A DNA stretch of 64,000 nt from Brevundimonas sp. NIBR10 (lineage in GTDB: Bacteria > Pseudomonadota > Alphaproteobacteria > Caulobacterales > Caulobacteraceae): the NCBI RefSeq assembly GCF_027912515.1, contig NZ_CP115464.1, forward strand, positions 3,635,501 to 3,699,500, in the 5' to 3' direction. The translations under genes and the position numbers were made by a program. Under the pieces are notes generated by a model. It saw nothing but the letters and a program-made list of their open reading frames with translations, did not search any database and was not told the origin of the DNA. How positions within the stretch are numbered: the stretch's first letter is position 1; the number at the start of each line of letters is the position of its first letter. Positions 1 to 8,476 of this stretch are shown piece by piece.

Positions 1-115
1 GAATCACATCGATTTCGTGCTGCGACGCAACATTCTACCGTTTGCAGTGCAGCAAAATGACAGCGAGGGACAGTGTGATTGTCTGAGGATTCGCGGAGGT
101 GGTGTCCGGGTGGCT

Positions 116-157
116 GGTGGTTGGTGGTTGGTGGTTGGTGGTTGGTGGTTGGTGGTT
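116..157 (+). repeat. 7-bp tandem repeat, six GGTGGTT units
   Basis: Six perfect direct copies of GGTGGTT are read on the plus strand. The many paired guanines could form a two-tier G-quadruplex. The period is not a multiple of three, so a coding role is unlikely. Confidence 0.9.
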
Positions 158-212
158 GTCGCATCCTCGACGCCACGCCCATCGAGGTCAGCCCGCGCGC
201 TGCCAAATCCAG

Positions 213-240
213 CAGTCACCAGTCACCAGTCACCAGTCAC
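213..240 (+). repeat. 7-bp tandem repeat, four CAGTCAC units
   Basis: Four perfect copies of CAGTCAC lie 55 bp after the GGTGGTT array and share its 7-bp period though not its sequence. Copy number at such arrays can vary by slippage between strains. Confidence 0.9.
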
Positions 241-384
241 TCTCTACACACACCTCTTCGCCCTCACGCGCCGATGCGCTGAAGCGATGGGAAGGGCCGG
301 CGGAGCGTCCGGGCCTCCGCCCGGAAAAGAATAGAAAATACCGTTTCGGCGAAAGACAGACGCTCCGCGTGCGTGGTTTTCCAG

Positions 385-490
385 GAGCTGTACGGCTCGG
401 TCACCCGAACCAGCGGGGCTGTTAACCCCTTGCCGCTACCGCGCCCCCGGCGGGAAGGTGATGCCCTTGCAGCATCGTCCCCTGAACGAT
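385..490. other. Cluster of small hairpins, possible structured RNA
   Basis: Successive short inverted repeats are visible: GAGC/GCTC (385-398), GGGG/CCCC (415-429), GATGC/GCATC (460-476) and ATCGT/ACGAT (474-490). The last two share bases 474-476 and cannot form together. On the plus strand the loops are C-rich; on the minus strand they carry AGGG-like runs. I do not recognise 6S, SRP, tmRNA or RNase P RNA here, and neither strand nor function is known. Confidence 0.3.
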
Positions 491-749
491 CCGACTATCT
501 GCGCCAGACCCCTTGTTCAGCCTCGGCCTGACACGGGCGCTTACGACCGTGACGCGACCGACACCGATCCCGCTCCACACACCCCCGCCGCAACAAGATC
601 GCAAGGCCTTGCGCCCTTCCCCGCGACGGGACGGAAAGCATCATAGAGGGCTTTTGACCCTGGGCGCGTTCAAGGGGGTGAGAAATCTCCAATCCGTTGC
701 GAGGCAAAGGATTGGTGGGCTGAAGTTTGAAACCTGGAGGCGTCGGACA

Positions 750-965
750 AGCCGTCTCCTCCCCGTCGCGAAGCGATGGGGAGGTGGCAGCGAGCCTTTG
801 CGAGCTGACGGAGGGGGAGACGCGATGCCGCGAATGGAGGCTGCCGGACGCACGTCGATCGCTTCGAGAATCCCCACGGGACAAACATCGTCGCCCCCTC
901 CGTCACGGCCCTGAAGGAGGGCCGCGCCACCTCCCCGTCGCCCTCTCCTGATCGGCGGAGGGGCG
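750..965. repeat. Palindromic interspersed element D
   Basis: A long imperfect inverted repeat with arms near 759-822 and 889-960. Each arm contains smaller palindromes, for example CTCCCC...GGGGAG enclosing TCGC-GAA-GCGA. The right arm resembles the element at 57656-57720. It lies just beyond the 3' end of clpA and may act as a transcription terminator or barrier. Confidence 0.7.
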
Positions 966-975
966 GTGAGTGGAT

Positions 976-3291
976 TCAGACGGCCGCGTCTTCGTCGGCG
1001 GTTTCCTTGGCGGGGGCGCCGGCCGTGGGGGTGATGTCGAAGGCGATCTTGCCGTCTACGAGGGCGACCTTGACGTGACCGCCGCGGGTCAGGCGTCCGA
1101 ACAGGATGTCGTCGGCCAGAGGCTTCTTGATGTTCTCCTGGATGACCCGGCCCAGGGGGCGCGCGCCGTACAGTTCGTCGAAGCCGTTCTTGGCCAGCCA
1201 GTCGGCCGCGTCGTCGGTCAGTTCGATGGTGATGTTGCGGTCCGCCAGCTGGGCCTCCAGCTGCAGAATGAACTTGGTCACGACCTGACGAATGACTTCC
1301 GGCTGGAGCGCCTTGAACGAGACCACGGCGTCCAGGCGGTTCCTGAACTCGGGCGCGAACAGGCGCTGGATGGCCTTTTCGTCCTCGCCCTCGACCTTGC
1401 CGCGACCGAAGCCGATCGAGGCCCGAGCGTTGTCGGCGGCACCGGCATTGGTCGTCATGATCAGGACGACGTTGCGGAAATCGACCTTCTTGCCGATGGC
1501 GTCGGTCAGCATGCCGTTGTCCATCACCTGAAGCAGGATGTTGTAGACGTCCGGGTGAGCCTTCTCGATCTCGTCCAGCAGGACGACGGCGTGCGGGTGC
1601 TGATCCACGGCGTCGGTCAGCAGGCCGCCCTGGTCATGACCGACATAGCCCGGAGGGGCACCGATCAGGCGGCTGACGGTGTGACGCTCCATGTATTCGC
1701 TCATGTCGAAGCGCAGCATCTCGATGCCCAGGGTGGACGCGAGTTGCTTGGCCACCTCGGTCTTGCCCACGCCGGTCGGGCCGGCGAACAGGAAGGAGCC
1801 GATGGGCTTTTGCGGATCGCGCAGGCCGGCGCGGGCCAGCTTCATGGCCGAGGCGACCTGTTCGATCGCCGCGTCCTGACCGAAGACGGCGCGGTTCAGG
1901 TCCTTCTCGAGCTCGCGCAGGCCCTCGGTGTCGGATTTGGAGACCGATTTGGGCGGGATGCGGGCCATCTTGGCGATGACGGCCTCGACCTCCTTCTGGC
2001 CGATGACCTTCTTGCGCTTCGATTCGGGCAGCAGCATCTGGCTGGCCCCCGCCTCGTCGATCACGTCGATCGCCTTGTCCGGCAATTTGCGGTCGGTCAT
2101 GTAGCGGGCCGACAGCTCGACCGCCGAACGGATCGCCGCTTCGGTGTAGCGCAGCTTGTGGTGGCTTTCGTACGAGGACTTCAGCCCGCGCAGGATCTTG
2201 ACCGTGTCCTCGACCGTGGGCTCGTTGACGTCGATCTTCTGGAAACGGCGGACCAGGGCGCGGTCCTTCTCGAAATGCTGGCGGTACTCCTTGTAGGTGG
2301 TCGAACCCATGCACCGCAGGGAACCCGACGCCAGGGCAGGCTTCAGCAGGTTGGACGCGTCCATCGCCCCGCCCGAGGTGGCGCCCGCGCCGATCACCGT
2401 GTGAATCTCGTCGATGAACAGGATGGCGTTCTCGTGGTTCTCGAGCTCCTTGACGACCTGCTTCAGCCGCTCCTCGAAGTCGCCGCGATAACGGGTGCCG
2501 GCCAGCAGCGCCCCCATGTCGAGGCTGTAGATGGTCGCGCCTTCCAGCACGGCCGGGACCTCGTGGTTGACGATCTTGCGGGCCAGACCTTCGGCGATGG
2601 CGGTCTTGCCGACGCCGGGCTCGCCGACCAGCAGGGGGTTGTTCTTGGTCCGGCGGCACAGGATCTGGATGGCGCGCTCGACCTCGGCGTTACGGCCGAT
2701 CAGGGGATCGATCTTGCCCTTCTTGGACTTCTCGTTGAGGTCGACGCAGTAGGCTTCGAGCGCTTCGCCGCCCTGTTTGACGGCGGCGGCGTCCTCGGCC
2801 TCTTCCGGCGACTGGGCCGAGCCCTTGGCGGGTTTGACCTCGCCGGCACCGGCCTTCTTGGCGATGCCGTGGGCGATGAAGTTGACCGCGTCATAGCGGG
2901 TCATGTCCTGCTCCTGCAGGAAGTACGCCGCGTGGCTTTCGCGCTCGCTGAAGATGGCGACCAGGACATTGGCGCCGGTCACTTCCTCGCGGCCCGAGGA
3001 CTGGACGTGGATCACCGCGCGCTGGATCACGCGCTGGAAGCCGGCGGTGGGCTTGGCATCCTCGCCGTCGGAGGTGGCCAGGGCGGCCAGGTCGGTGTCG
3101 ACATACAGGGTCAGGGCGGTCTTGAGCGCCGTCAGATCGACGTTGCAGGCCTTCATCACGCCGGTGGCGTCCGGGTCGTCGATCAGGGCCAGCAGCAGGT
3201 GCTCGAGCGTCGCATATTCGTGGCGGCGTTCGTTGGCGTAGGAAACCGCGCGGTGCAGGGTCTCTTCGAGAGGACGTGAGAACGAGGGCAT
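976..3291 (-). CDS. clpA: ATP-dependent Clp protease ATP-binding subunit ClpA
   Basis: AAA+ unfoldase that threads substrates into the ClpP peptidase in the cytoplasm. The 771-residue product has an N-terminal Clp repeat domain, a first Walker A (GEPGVGKT) with DEIHT, and a second Walker A (GPTGVGKT). An IGFGRG loop in the second AAA module matches the ClpP-docking IGF/L loop. The ATG at 3291, giving MPSFSRPLEE, is chosen over longer frames because the Clp N-domain begins there. Upstream on the same strand is clpS, only 13 bp away, so the two are probably cotranscribed. Length fits ClpA (about 750-770). Confidence 0.97.
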   Translation of the reverse strand: MPSFSRPLEETLHRAVSYANERRHEYATLEHLLLALIDDPDATGVMKACNVDLTALKTALTLYVDTDLAALATSDGEDAKPTAGFQRVIQRAVIHVQSSGREEVTGANVLVAIFSERESHAAYFLQEQDMTRYDAVNFIAHGIAKKAGAGEVKPAKGSAQSPEEAEDAAAVKQGGEALEAYCVDLNEKSKKGKIDPLIGRNAEVERAIQILCRRTKNNPLLVGEPGVGKTAIAEGLARKIVNHEVPAVLEGATIYSLDMGALLAGTRYRGDFEERLKQVVKELENHENAILFIDEIHTVIGAGATSGGAMDASNLLKPALASGSLRCMGSTTYKEYRQHFEKDRALVRRFQKIDVNEPTVEDTVKILRGLKSSYESHHKLRYTEAAIRSAVELSARYMTDRKLPDKAIDVIDEAGASQMLLPESKRKKVIGQKEVEAVIAKMARIPPKSVSKSDTEGLRELEKDLNRAVFGQDAAIEQVASAMKLARAGLRDPQKPIGSFLFAGPTGVGKTEVAKQLASTLGIEMLRFDMSEYMERHTVSRLIGAPPGYVGHDQGGLLTDAVDQHPHAVVLLDEIEKAHPDVYNILLQVMDNGMLTDAIGKKVDFRNVVLIMTTNAGAADNARASIGFGRGKVEGEDEKAIQRLFAPEFRNRLDAVVSFKALQPEVIRQVVTKFILQLEAQLADRNITIELTDDAADWLAKNGFDELYGARPLGRVIQENIKKPLADDILFGRLTRGGHVKVALVDGKIAFDITPTAGAPAKETADEDAAV

Positions 3292-3304
3292 TGGGGAGAT
3301 CCTC

Positions 3305-3637
3305 TCAGTCTTTTTCCATAGTGCATTGCAGAGGGTGCTGGTGACGGCGCGCCGTCTCGACCACCTGGGCGACCTTGGTTTCGGCCACTTCGTAGGTGAA
3401 GACGCCGCACACCCCGACGCCATGCTGATGCACATGCAGCATGATGCGGGTCGCGTCCTCGCGGCTCTTCTGGAAGAACCGCTCCAGCACATAGACGACG
3501 AATTCCATGGGCGTGTAGTCGTCGTTCAGGATGAGCACCCGATACAGCGAGGGCTTCTGAAGCTTCGGCTTCGTTTCGGTGACGGTAGCGGAGCCGAAGC
3601 CCTGCCCCTGTCCTTCACCTGGCCGTTTGGTAGGCAT
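3305..3637 (-). CDS. clpS: ATP-dependent Clp protease adaptor ClpS
   Basis: Small adaptor that recognises N-degron substrates and delivers them to ClpA. From the ATG at 3637 the product has 110 residues: a flexible charged N-terminus, then the ClpS core with [12 protein letters not shown], the N-end rule binding segment, and an [19 protein letters not shown] stretch. A longer frame to 3712 exists, but its extra N-terminus looks non-native. It directly precedes clpA. Confidence 0.96.
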   Translation of the reverse strand: MPTKRPGEGQGQGFGSATVTETKPKLQKPSLYRVLILNDDYTPMEFVVYVLERFFQKSREDATRIMLHVHQHGVGVCGVFTYEVAETKVAQVVETARRHQHPLQCTMEKD

Positions 3638-3741
3638 TCGTGGTCCATCATTTCGGGGAGTCGAAACGCTAGATAGGAAACATCCGTCGGATTTGTAGTC
3701 GCGTCCAGTCACGCGTTTCGTGATCGGACCGGATCAATGAC

Positions 3742-3775
3742 AAAAGGGCCCGGCGCTTTCGCACCGGGCCCCTTG
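3742..3775 (-). terminator. Intrinsic terminator of the phasin gene
   Basis: A strong GC hairpin, GGGCCCGG...CCGGGCCC, closed by a CTTTCG-type loop. On the minus strand it is followed by TTTT. It lies about 25 bp past the phasin stop codon. Confidence 0.8.
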
Positions 3776-3800
3776 CTACGCTACTGAGAGTGCAGGTCGC

Positions 3801-4292
3801 CTAGCGGGCGGCCTGGAACTTTTCGACCGAGGCGGTGACGCGGGCGTTGATGGGCTGGAAGCTGTCCTTGACCGAGGCGGTCAGGGTTTCCGTCATCTTG
3901 GTCATTTCGGCCATGTAGGTCTCCATCGCCGACTTGGTGTAGGAGGTCTGCAGCTCGATCAGCTCCTGGACCGAACGGGCCTTGGCGATCGTCTGGGCGG
4001 CGGCGACGCCGGTTTCCCAGCTGGTCTTGCCGTAGGACAGGGCCTGGGCGGACAGGGCCTCGGCGCCCTTCTGGGCGGCGGTGGCCGAAGCGGTCAGGGC
4101 TTCGAGGTTCTGCTTGGACTGGGCGCTCAGTTCACCGAAGGCGGCGGTGGACTTTTCGAGGCCTTCCTTGAGGGCTTGCGTACCGGCCGCCTGGACCTTT
4201 TCGGACTGGGCCTTGAACTGCTCGCCCTGGGCCTTGACGGCCTTGGTGACGGTTTCGACGGTGGGCTTGATGGTTTCTGCGGCGTCGGCCAT
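3801..4292 (-). CDS. Phasin family protein
   Basis: A 163-residue helical protein beginning MADAAETIKPTVETV, rich in Ala, Lys, Glu and Gln, with no signal peptide or membrane segment. The heptad-like pattern and the segment around KARSVQELIELQTSYTK are typical of phasins, which coat polyhydroxyalkanoate granules in the cytoplasm. The ATG at 4292 follows an AGGAGA ribosome site; a longer upstream frame lacks phasin character. It is a single gene with its own terminator and a PhaR-like motif about 115-130 bp upstream. The exact subfamily is not certain. Confidence 0.9.
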   Translation of the reverse strand: MADAAETIKPTVETVTKAVKAQGEQFKAQSEKVQAAGTQALKEGLEKSTAAFGELSAQSKQNLEALTASATAAQKGAEALSAQALSYGKTSWETGVAAAQTIAKARSVQELIELQTSYTKSAMETYMAEMTKMTETLTASVKDSFQPINARVTASVEKFQAAR

Positions 4293-4403
4293 GAGCAAAA
4301 TCTCCTGAAGTCGGTGAAGCGGGGTGGCCCGCGTGATTTTCTCGCGACCGGGGGATCGGTGCGACGGCCTCCATATGGTGCAAGTGCGAACGCCCGTCAA
4401 GGG

Positions 4404-4425
4404 ATTTTGTGCAGTGCAACATTTT
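4404..4425. promoter_or_regulatory. Candidate PhaR-type operator upstream of the phasin
   Basis: An imperfect palindrome centred on TTGTGCAGTGCAACA lies upstream of the phasin gene. PhaR, the polyhydroxybutyrate-responsive repressor of alphaproteobacteria, binds TGC/GCA-rich inverted repeats near phasin genes. A similar motif, TTTGCAGTGCAGCAAA, is at 41-56. The assignment is inference from pattern and position. Confidence 0.4.
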
Positions 4426-4608
4426 CGAGACCTTCGCATGACAGCGGCATGAGAGATGCGCCGTTCAAATCTGCGTTGAGACTGTGTTAACCACCGCGAA
4501 ACTCGACGCTTTCATGCTAGATGCGAAAGACGTCGCGCCGGGGGGCCGCACCACACCAGTGTCCTTCCGTCCATGGCGGCCGGTCCCAATCGCGAGGCCT
4601 GCGGGTTG

Positions 4609-6108
4609 ATGATGACAGGGTATATTCGTCGTATCGGCGCGGTTCTGCTGGCGATCAGCCTGGCCGTGGCGCTTGGGGTGCCCTTCCTGTCGCCGGTCGT
4701 GGCGCAGTCGTCGGACAACGCCCGCTATGCCGCCATCGTGGTCGATGCGACGACCGGTGAGGTGCTGTTCGCGCGCCGCGCCGACGACGCACGCTATCCG
4801 GCGTCGGTCACCAAGATGATGACCCTGTATCTGGTGTTCGAGGCCATCGAGGCGGGCAAGGTCAGCCCCGACGACATCGTGACCGTATCACCCCTGGCCG
4901 CATCCCAGCCGCCGTCCAAGCTGGGGCTCGCGGCGGGACAGACGATCCGGCTGGACGACGCCATGCGGGCGACCACCGTGCGATCGGCCAACGACATGGC
5001 CATGGTCCTGGCCGAGCATGTCGGCGGGTCCCAGGCCCGGTTCGCGGCCATGGCCACGCTGAAGGCCCAGGCCCTGGGCATGACCCAGACGCGCTACGTC
5101 AACCCCAACGGACTGCCCGACAGCCGCCAGATCACCTCGGCGCGGGACCTGGCCATCCTGTCGCGGGCGCTGATGCGGGATTATCCTCAGTATTACAGCT
5201 ATTTCGGCCTGCACGACTGGAACTACCAGGGGCGGGAATACCGTAACACCAACGGCCTGCTGCTGGGCGGCAACGGCTATGACGGGATCAAGACCGGCTT
5301 CACCAACGCCTCGGGCTACAATCTGGCGGCCTCGGCGGTACGCGACGGGCGTCGGATCATCACCATCGTGCTGGGCGGGCGATCGGCCGCGACGCGCAAC
5401 GACCATGTCGCCGAGCTGATGAACACCGGTTTCGAGGTCGAGAGCCGCCGGGCCCGGGGCGAGAACATCCAGGTCGCCCAGACCTTCTTCGAGCAGCGCG
5501 GTTTCGGTGTCGGCAGCCCGGATTCGACGCCGGGCGGCGGGCCGGTGGCCTATGCCGCGATGGAGGGGGAGCGCGGGCCGGCCGCCGGGGGTATGCCCTA
5601 CGGGACCCAGCCGTATCGGCCCCAGACCCCCGTGCAGTCCCCGATCCATGTGGCAGGCACGCCCGGACAGGCCTTGCCGCCGGGGACCCGCTCCTATGCG
5701 TCGGTGGTCAGCACCCCGGCCCCGGTCGCCTCGCCACCCGTGGCGCGCCCCGACAGCCGCCCACCGGCCAACCTGACCGCGTCCCTGAACGGGGCGACGA
5801 CGGCGACGACCCGCAGCGCGCCGCCGCCGGCCGCGCGCCCCGCCCCTGCCCGCCCGGCCCCTGCGCCTGCCAATCGCTGGGCGGTCCAGGTCGGTGCCTT
5901 CCGCGAAGAGCGGGTGGCGCGCGACTGGCTGACCGAGGTCAACCGCCGCTTCCGCAGCCAGTTCACGACGGCTGAGCGTTCGGTTCAGTCAGCAGCGGGC
6001 TGGTATCGCTCGCGCTTCACCAACCTGACCGAACAGGGGGCGCAGAACGCCTGCGAAGCCCTGGCCGCGCGTCGGGTGACCTGTGTGGTGGTGCGGCCGG
6101 GGGCGTAG
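4609..6108 (+). CDS. D-alanyl-D-alanine carboxypeptidase (PBP5/6-type) with C-terminal SPOR domain
   Basis: Periplasmic peptidase S11 that trims the terminal D-Ala from peptidoglycan stem peptides. It begins with a signal-type hydrophobic segment (about residues 8-30). The three penicillin-binding motifs are present: SVTK (Ser66, Lys69), SAN (Ser126) and KTG (Lys228). A long Pro/Ala-rich linker follows, and the last 75 residues form a SPOR domain (WAVQVGAFREERVA...), which binds denuded glycan at the septum. The ATG at 4609 or 4612 is preferred over 4573 because the signal peptide starts there and GAGG lies upstream. The SPOR tail suggests work at the division site. Confidence 0.93.
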   Translation: MMTGYIRRIGAVLLAISLAVALGVPFLSPVVAQSSDNARYAAIVVDATTGEVLFARRADDARYPASVTKMMTLYLVFEAIEAGKVSPDDIVTVSPLAASQPPSKLGLAAGQTIRLDDAMRATTVRSANDMAMVLAEHVGGSQARFAAMATLKAQALGMTQTRYVNPNGLPDSRQITSARDLAILSRALMRDYPQYYSYFGLHDWNYQGREYRNTNGLLLGGNGYDGIKTGFTNASGYNLAASAVRDGRRIITIVLGGRSAATRNDHVAELMNTGFEVESRRARGENIQVAQTFFEQRGFGVGSPDSTPGGGPVAYAAMEGERGPAAGGMPYGTQPYRPQTPVQSPIHVAGTPGQALPPGTRSYASVVSTPAPVASPPVARPDSRPPANLTASLNGATTATTRSAPPPAARPAPARPAPAPANRWAVQVGAFREERVARDWLTEVNRRFRSQFTTAERSVQSAAGWYRSRFTNLTEQGAQNACEALAARRVTCVVVRPGA

Positions 6109-6114
6109 TCGAGG

Positions 6115-6317
6115 TTCTTCCCCCGCTTGCGGGGGAAACCATCCCCGGCGTCGAGCGCAGCGAGACCAGGGTCGATTGGGGGAAGTCAGACTTCTCGCGT
6201 GATGGCCAACACAGCCCCCATCGTCGCTGCCTTCGCGGAGCCTGTCCTCGGGCCGAGCGAAGCTCGGACCCGGGGGCTCAGGGACGCGACACTTCCCCCG
6301 CTGCGCGGGAGAAGAAG
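6115..6317. repeat. Palindromic interspersed element C
   Basis: It starts with the hairpin CTTCCCCCGC/GCGGGGGAA just after the carboxypeptidase stop and ends with a 26-bp arm (6290-6315) beginning CACTTCCCCCGCTGCGCGGG. That arm is identical to 63615-63640 and, inverted, to 63484-63509. It separates two convergent genes and may terminate both. Confidence 0.8.
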
Positions 6318-6321
6318 AAAA

Positions 6322-6756
6322 TCAGCGCCCCAGCAGCCTGTCCCGCGCCGCATTGACCCGGGCGGCCAGGCCTTCGGTGCCGCCCTGATCGGGGTGGGCG
6401 CGGCCCATGAGGCGGCGCCAGGCGGTGTTGATCGCTTCGGGCGTGGCGTTCGGCGCGACACCCAGGATGGCGCGGGCCTCGGCCTCGGTCAGGGGCTGGC
6501 CCAGAGACGGTGCCTGTCGCGGCGATGCCGGTCGAATGCGGGAACTGAAGATCAGATAGGCCCCTGCCCCGGCCAGCCCCGCGGTCATCAGCCACGATCC
6601 GCGTGAACCGGCCAGCACCGCTCCGGCCAGCATGACGGCGCCCAGCACCGTGGCGGCGATGCGCCAGTGGCCCTTGCCCGGGGTCTCACCCTGCCGCCCC
6701 AGCCGGACCAGCGCCCAGACGGCGATCGCCGCGAGGGCCAGCCCGATCAGCGCCAT
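6322..6756 (-). CDS. Membrane-anchored J-domain (DnaJ-like) protein
   Basis: A 144-residue protein with two N-terminal hydrophobic segments (about residues 1-18 and 33-70) followed by a C-terminal J domain. The HPDQGG motif that stimulates Hsp70 ATPase is intact, preceded by EARAILGVAPNATPEAINTAWRRLM. This resembles membrane J-proteins of the DjlA/TIM14 type, which recruit DnaK to the membrane; the partner is not visible here. The gene lies 3 bp downstream of mipZ on the same strand and is probably cotranscribed with it. Confidence 0.88.
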   Translation of the reverse strand: MALIGLALAAIAVWALVRLGRQGETPGKGHWRIAATVLGAVMLAGAVLAGSRGSWLMTAGLAGAGAYLIFSSRIRPASPRQAPSLGQPLTEAEARAILGVAPNATPEAINTAWRRLMGRAHPDQGGTEGLAARVNAARDRLLGR

Positions 6757-6759
6757 GGA

Positions 6760-7608
6760 TCAGGCCGCCGCATCCAGAGCCGCCTGCCCCAGGGCGGCAC
6801 CGGCGTCCGAATCCTCGACGCCCATGGCCTGCATGAGGTTGCGCATCTCCTGACGCGCCGCAACGTGGGCCAGGGACACGGCGACCGGGCGAATGTCGGC
6901 GTTCAGGTCCGCCACGGTCAGGCCGAAGGGGAAGAGTTCGCGATAGATGACGCGGTCGCGCAGCCCCGGTCCGACGCGGAAGCCGACCCGCTTGGCCAGT
7001 TTCAGCATCTTTTCTTCCAGACGACGCCGGTTGCGGGCCTCGGCGACGGCGAGGCGATTGGTGACCACCAGCCAGTCGATAGCAGCGTGGCGGCCCTCCT
7101 TGATGGCGCGCTGCTTGCGGGCCTCCCAGACGCTCTCGGAGTAGATCGAGGGCTTGAGCAGATCCAGCGTCACTGGATCGACCTGACCCAACAGGTCGAA
7201 ATCGACGAAGCTGTCGTTCATGGGGGTGACGATCAGGTCGGCGCGGGCGTGGGCCGCGCTGGACAGGGCCGTATCGCCACCGGGGGTGTCGATGACGATG
7301 ACGTCGCTGTCCTGGACCTCGGCGAAGGCGGTCTCGAACCGGGCCAACTGGTCCTCGGACGAGGCCTTGGCCAAGGCCTTGCCGTCGCCGATGTCGGGCT
7401 CGACTGGCATGGGCAGGACATGGCCATTGGCGGCTGTCCAGGCAGCACGGTTGGAAAAGAAGTGGGCCATCGACCGCTGGCGCAGGTCCAGATCGAGGAT
7501 CGCGACCCGGTGTCCCGCATGGAGCATGCCGACGACGATGTGGATGGCCAGGGTGGACTTGCCCGCCCCGCCCTTTTCGTTGCCGACGACGATGACTTGT
7601 GCCGCCAT
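6760..7608 (-). CDS. mipZ: Division-plane positioning ATPase MipZ
   Basis: ParA/MinD-type ATPase that forms a bipolar gradient from ParB complexes and blocks FtsZ assembly near the poles in Caulobacterales. The 282-residue product has the deviant Walker A NEKGGAGKST with signature Lys12, a LDLDLRQRS segment and the IDTPGGDT switch region. Length and start (MAAQVIVVGNEKGGAG) match the family. It is followed by the J-domain gene and lies upstream of a divergently encoded panC region, an order I associate with Caulobacter relatives. Confidence 0.93.
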   Translation of the reverse strand: MAAQVIVVGNEKGGAGKSTLAIHIVVGMLHAGHRVAILDLDLRQRSMAHFFSNRAAWTAANGHVLPMPVEPDIGDGKALAKASSEDQLARFETAFAEVQDSDVIVIDTPGGDTALSSAAHARADLIVTPMNDSFVDFDLLGQVDPVTLDLLKPSIYSESVWEARKQRAIKEGRHAAIDWLVVTNRLAVAEARNRRRLEEKMLKLAKRVGFRVGPGLRDRVIYRELFPFGLTVADLNADIRPVAVSLAHVAARQEMRNLMQAMGVEDSDAGAALGQAALDAAA

Positions 7609-7736
7609 GAGTGCTGCGTCCCGTTGGATGAGGTGCGAGAATCAGGTCGCACGTACAGACGCGCAGAATCGGGCCACGGGCCGCGAAGGTCAACGAAAGG
7701 TTAAGAGACGTCTGGGGACGATCGGCGCGAGCCGGT

Positions 7737-8414
7737 TCAGGTGCGGCGCGCGCACCACGGATCGGTCACCTCGGCCGCGCGGCAGATGGCGGATGCGGCG
7801 TCGGCGGGGGCGGCGACCTTTAGACGGGTGAAGGGGCGGCCGTTGACCTGGACCGCCTCGAACACCGGGGTCAGGCCCTTGAGCGCGCTGCGGGCGGACC
7901 CGGAGGACACGTCGGTCCAGGCGGCGCGGGCGGCCTCGGGGCTGGAATAGGCGCCGAGCTGGATGGTGGTGCGGGCGGCGGCGGGGGCTGCGTCCCGAGC
8001 GATGGCGGGGCGCATCGGCGCGGCCTCGGCGATCCGGTCAGAGACGCGCTGGACCACGGCATCGGCGACGGCGGGGGCGGCGGCCTCGACGGCGCGGGTG
8101 GCCCCTTGCGTGATCGCGCCGCGCAGACCGGCGTCGCGGGCATCCCACAGGTCGTGCGGGTCCATGACCTCGACCTTCAGACGGCCGGGGCTGGACGTCC
8201 GGGGAGCCGTCTCATGCGAGGCGAAGGCGGGACGAAGCCCCTGCTCCCGCGCCGAAGCTGTCGGCGCATCGGTCGAGCCGTCGAGGGGGACCTCGGCGAC
8301 CGCACGGGCCATCGACTCGAAACGATTCGGGTCGCCCTCGACCATGCCGCACGAGGCGGTGGCCAGGGCCGATACGCAAACCAGGACTGGACGAAGCATT
8401 CTGCCGGACGTCAT
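7737..8414 (-). CDS. SPOR-domain lipoprotein, uncharacterised
   Basis: A 225-residue exported protein. The N-terminus has a hydrophobic stretch ending in the lipobox-like ATASCG, which suggests lipidation. The C-terminal third (TTIQLGAYSSPEAARAAW...) is a SPOR-like domain of the peptidoglycan-binding type. The middle is Ala-rich and of low complexity. A second ATG five codons in (8399) is also possible. With mipZ and the SPOR carboxypeptidase nearby, a role at the division septum is plausible but not shown. Confidence 0.8.
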   Translation of the reverse strand: MTSGRMLRPVLVCVSALATASCGMVEGDPNRFESMARAVAEVPLDGSTDAPTASAREQGLRPAFASHETAPRTSSPGRLKVEVMDPHDLWDARDAGLRGAITQGATRAVEAAAPAVADAVVQRVSDRIAEAAPMRPAIARDAAPAAARTTIQLGAYSSPEAARAAWTDVSSGSARSALKGLTPVFEAVQVNGRPFTRLKVAAPADAASAICRAAEVTDPWCARRT

Positions 8415-8460
8415 ACGGCTGACTTTAGGGACGAGGCGTTGAAGCCGCGTTCGCGAACAG

Positions 8461-8476
8461 GGTTAAGGTCATAACC
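8461..8476. promoter_or_regulatory. Inverted repeat at the panC start
   Basis: A perfect inverted repeat GGTTA-N6-TAACC ends at the base before the panC ATG, over the expected ribosome-binding region. It could be an operator or an mRNA hairpin. No cognate regulator is known to me. Confidence 0.35.

Larger units (their letters stand above)
1..975. other. Gene-free stretch before clpA
   Basis: About 1 kb without a convincing gene on either strand. Open frames here are short, overlap each other and run through tandem repeats or hairpins. It holds two PhaR-like inverted motifs near 17-58, two 7-bp tandem arrays (116-157 and 213-240), a run of small hairpins (385-490), a hairpin with CCAATCC/GGATTGG arms near 689-718, and a palindromic interspersed element (750-965). 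The long spacer between the left window edge and the clpA stop may hold a non-coding RNA, but I recognise none. Confidence 0.6.

Noticed and set aside
213..240. CRISPR-like array
   Set aside because: The units are 7 bp with no spacers; it is a simple tandem repeat.
17..425. Several overlapping open frames near the left edge
   Set aside because: They translate 7-bp tandem repeats and hairpins, giving low-complexity peptides without support.
420..600. 6S, SRP or tmRNA gene
   Set aside because: A short stretch on the minus strand resembles the 3' part of 6S RNA, but the matching 5' half and closing stem were not found, and SRP and tmRNA signature sequences are absent.
970..3279. 769-codon open frame on the plus strand over clpA
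   Set aside because: It is the antisense shadow of clpA; the product has no recognisable domain and biased composition, while the minus strand encodes a full ClpA.
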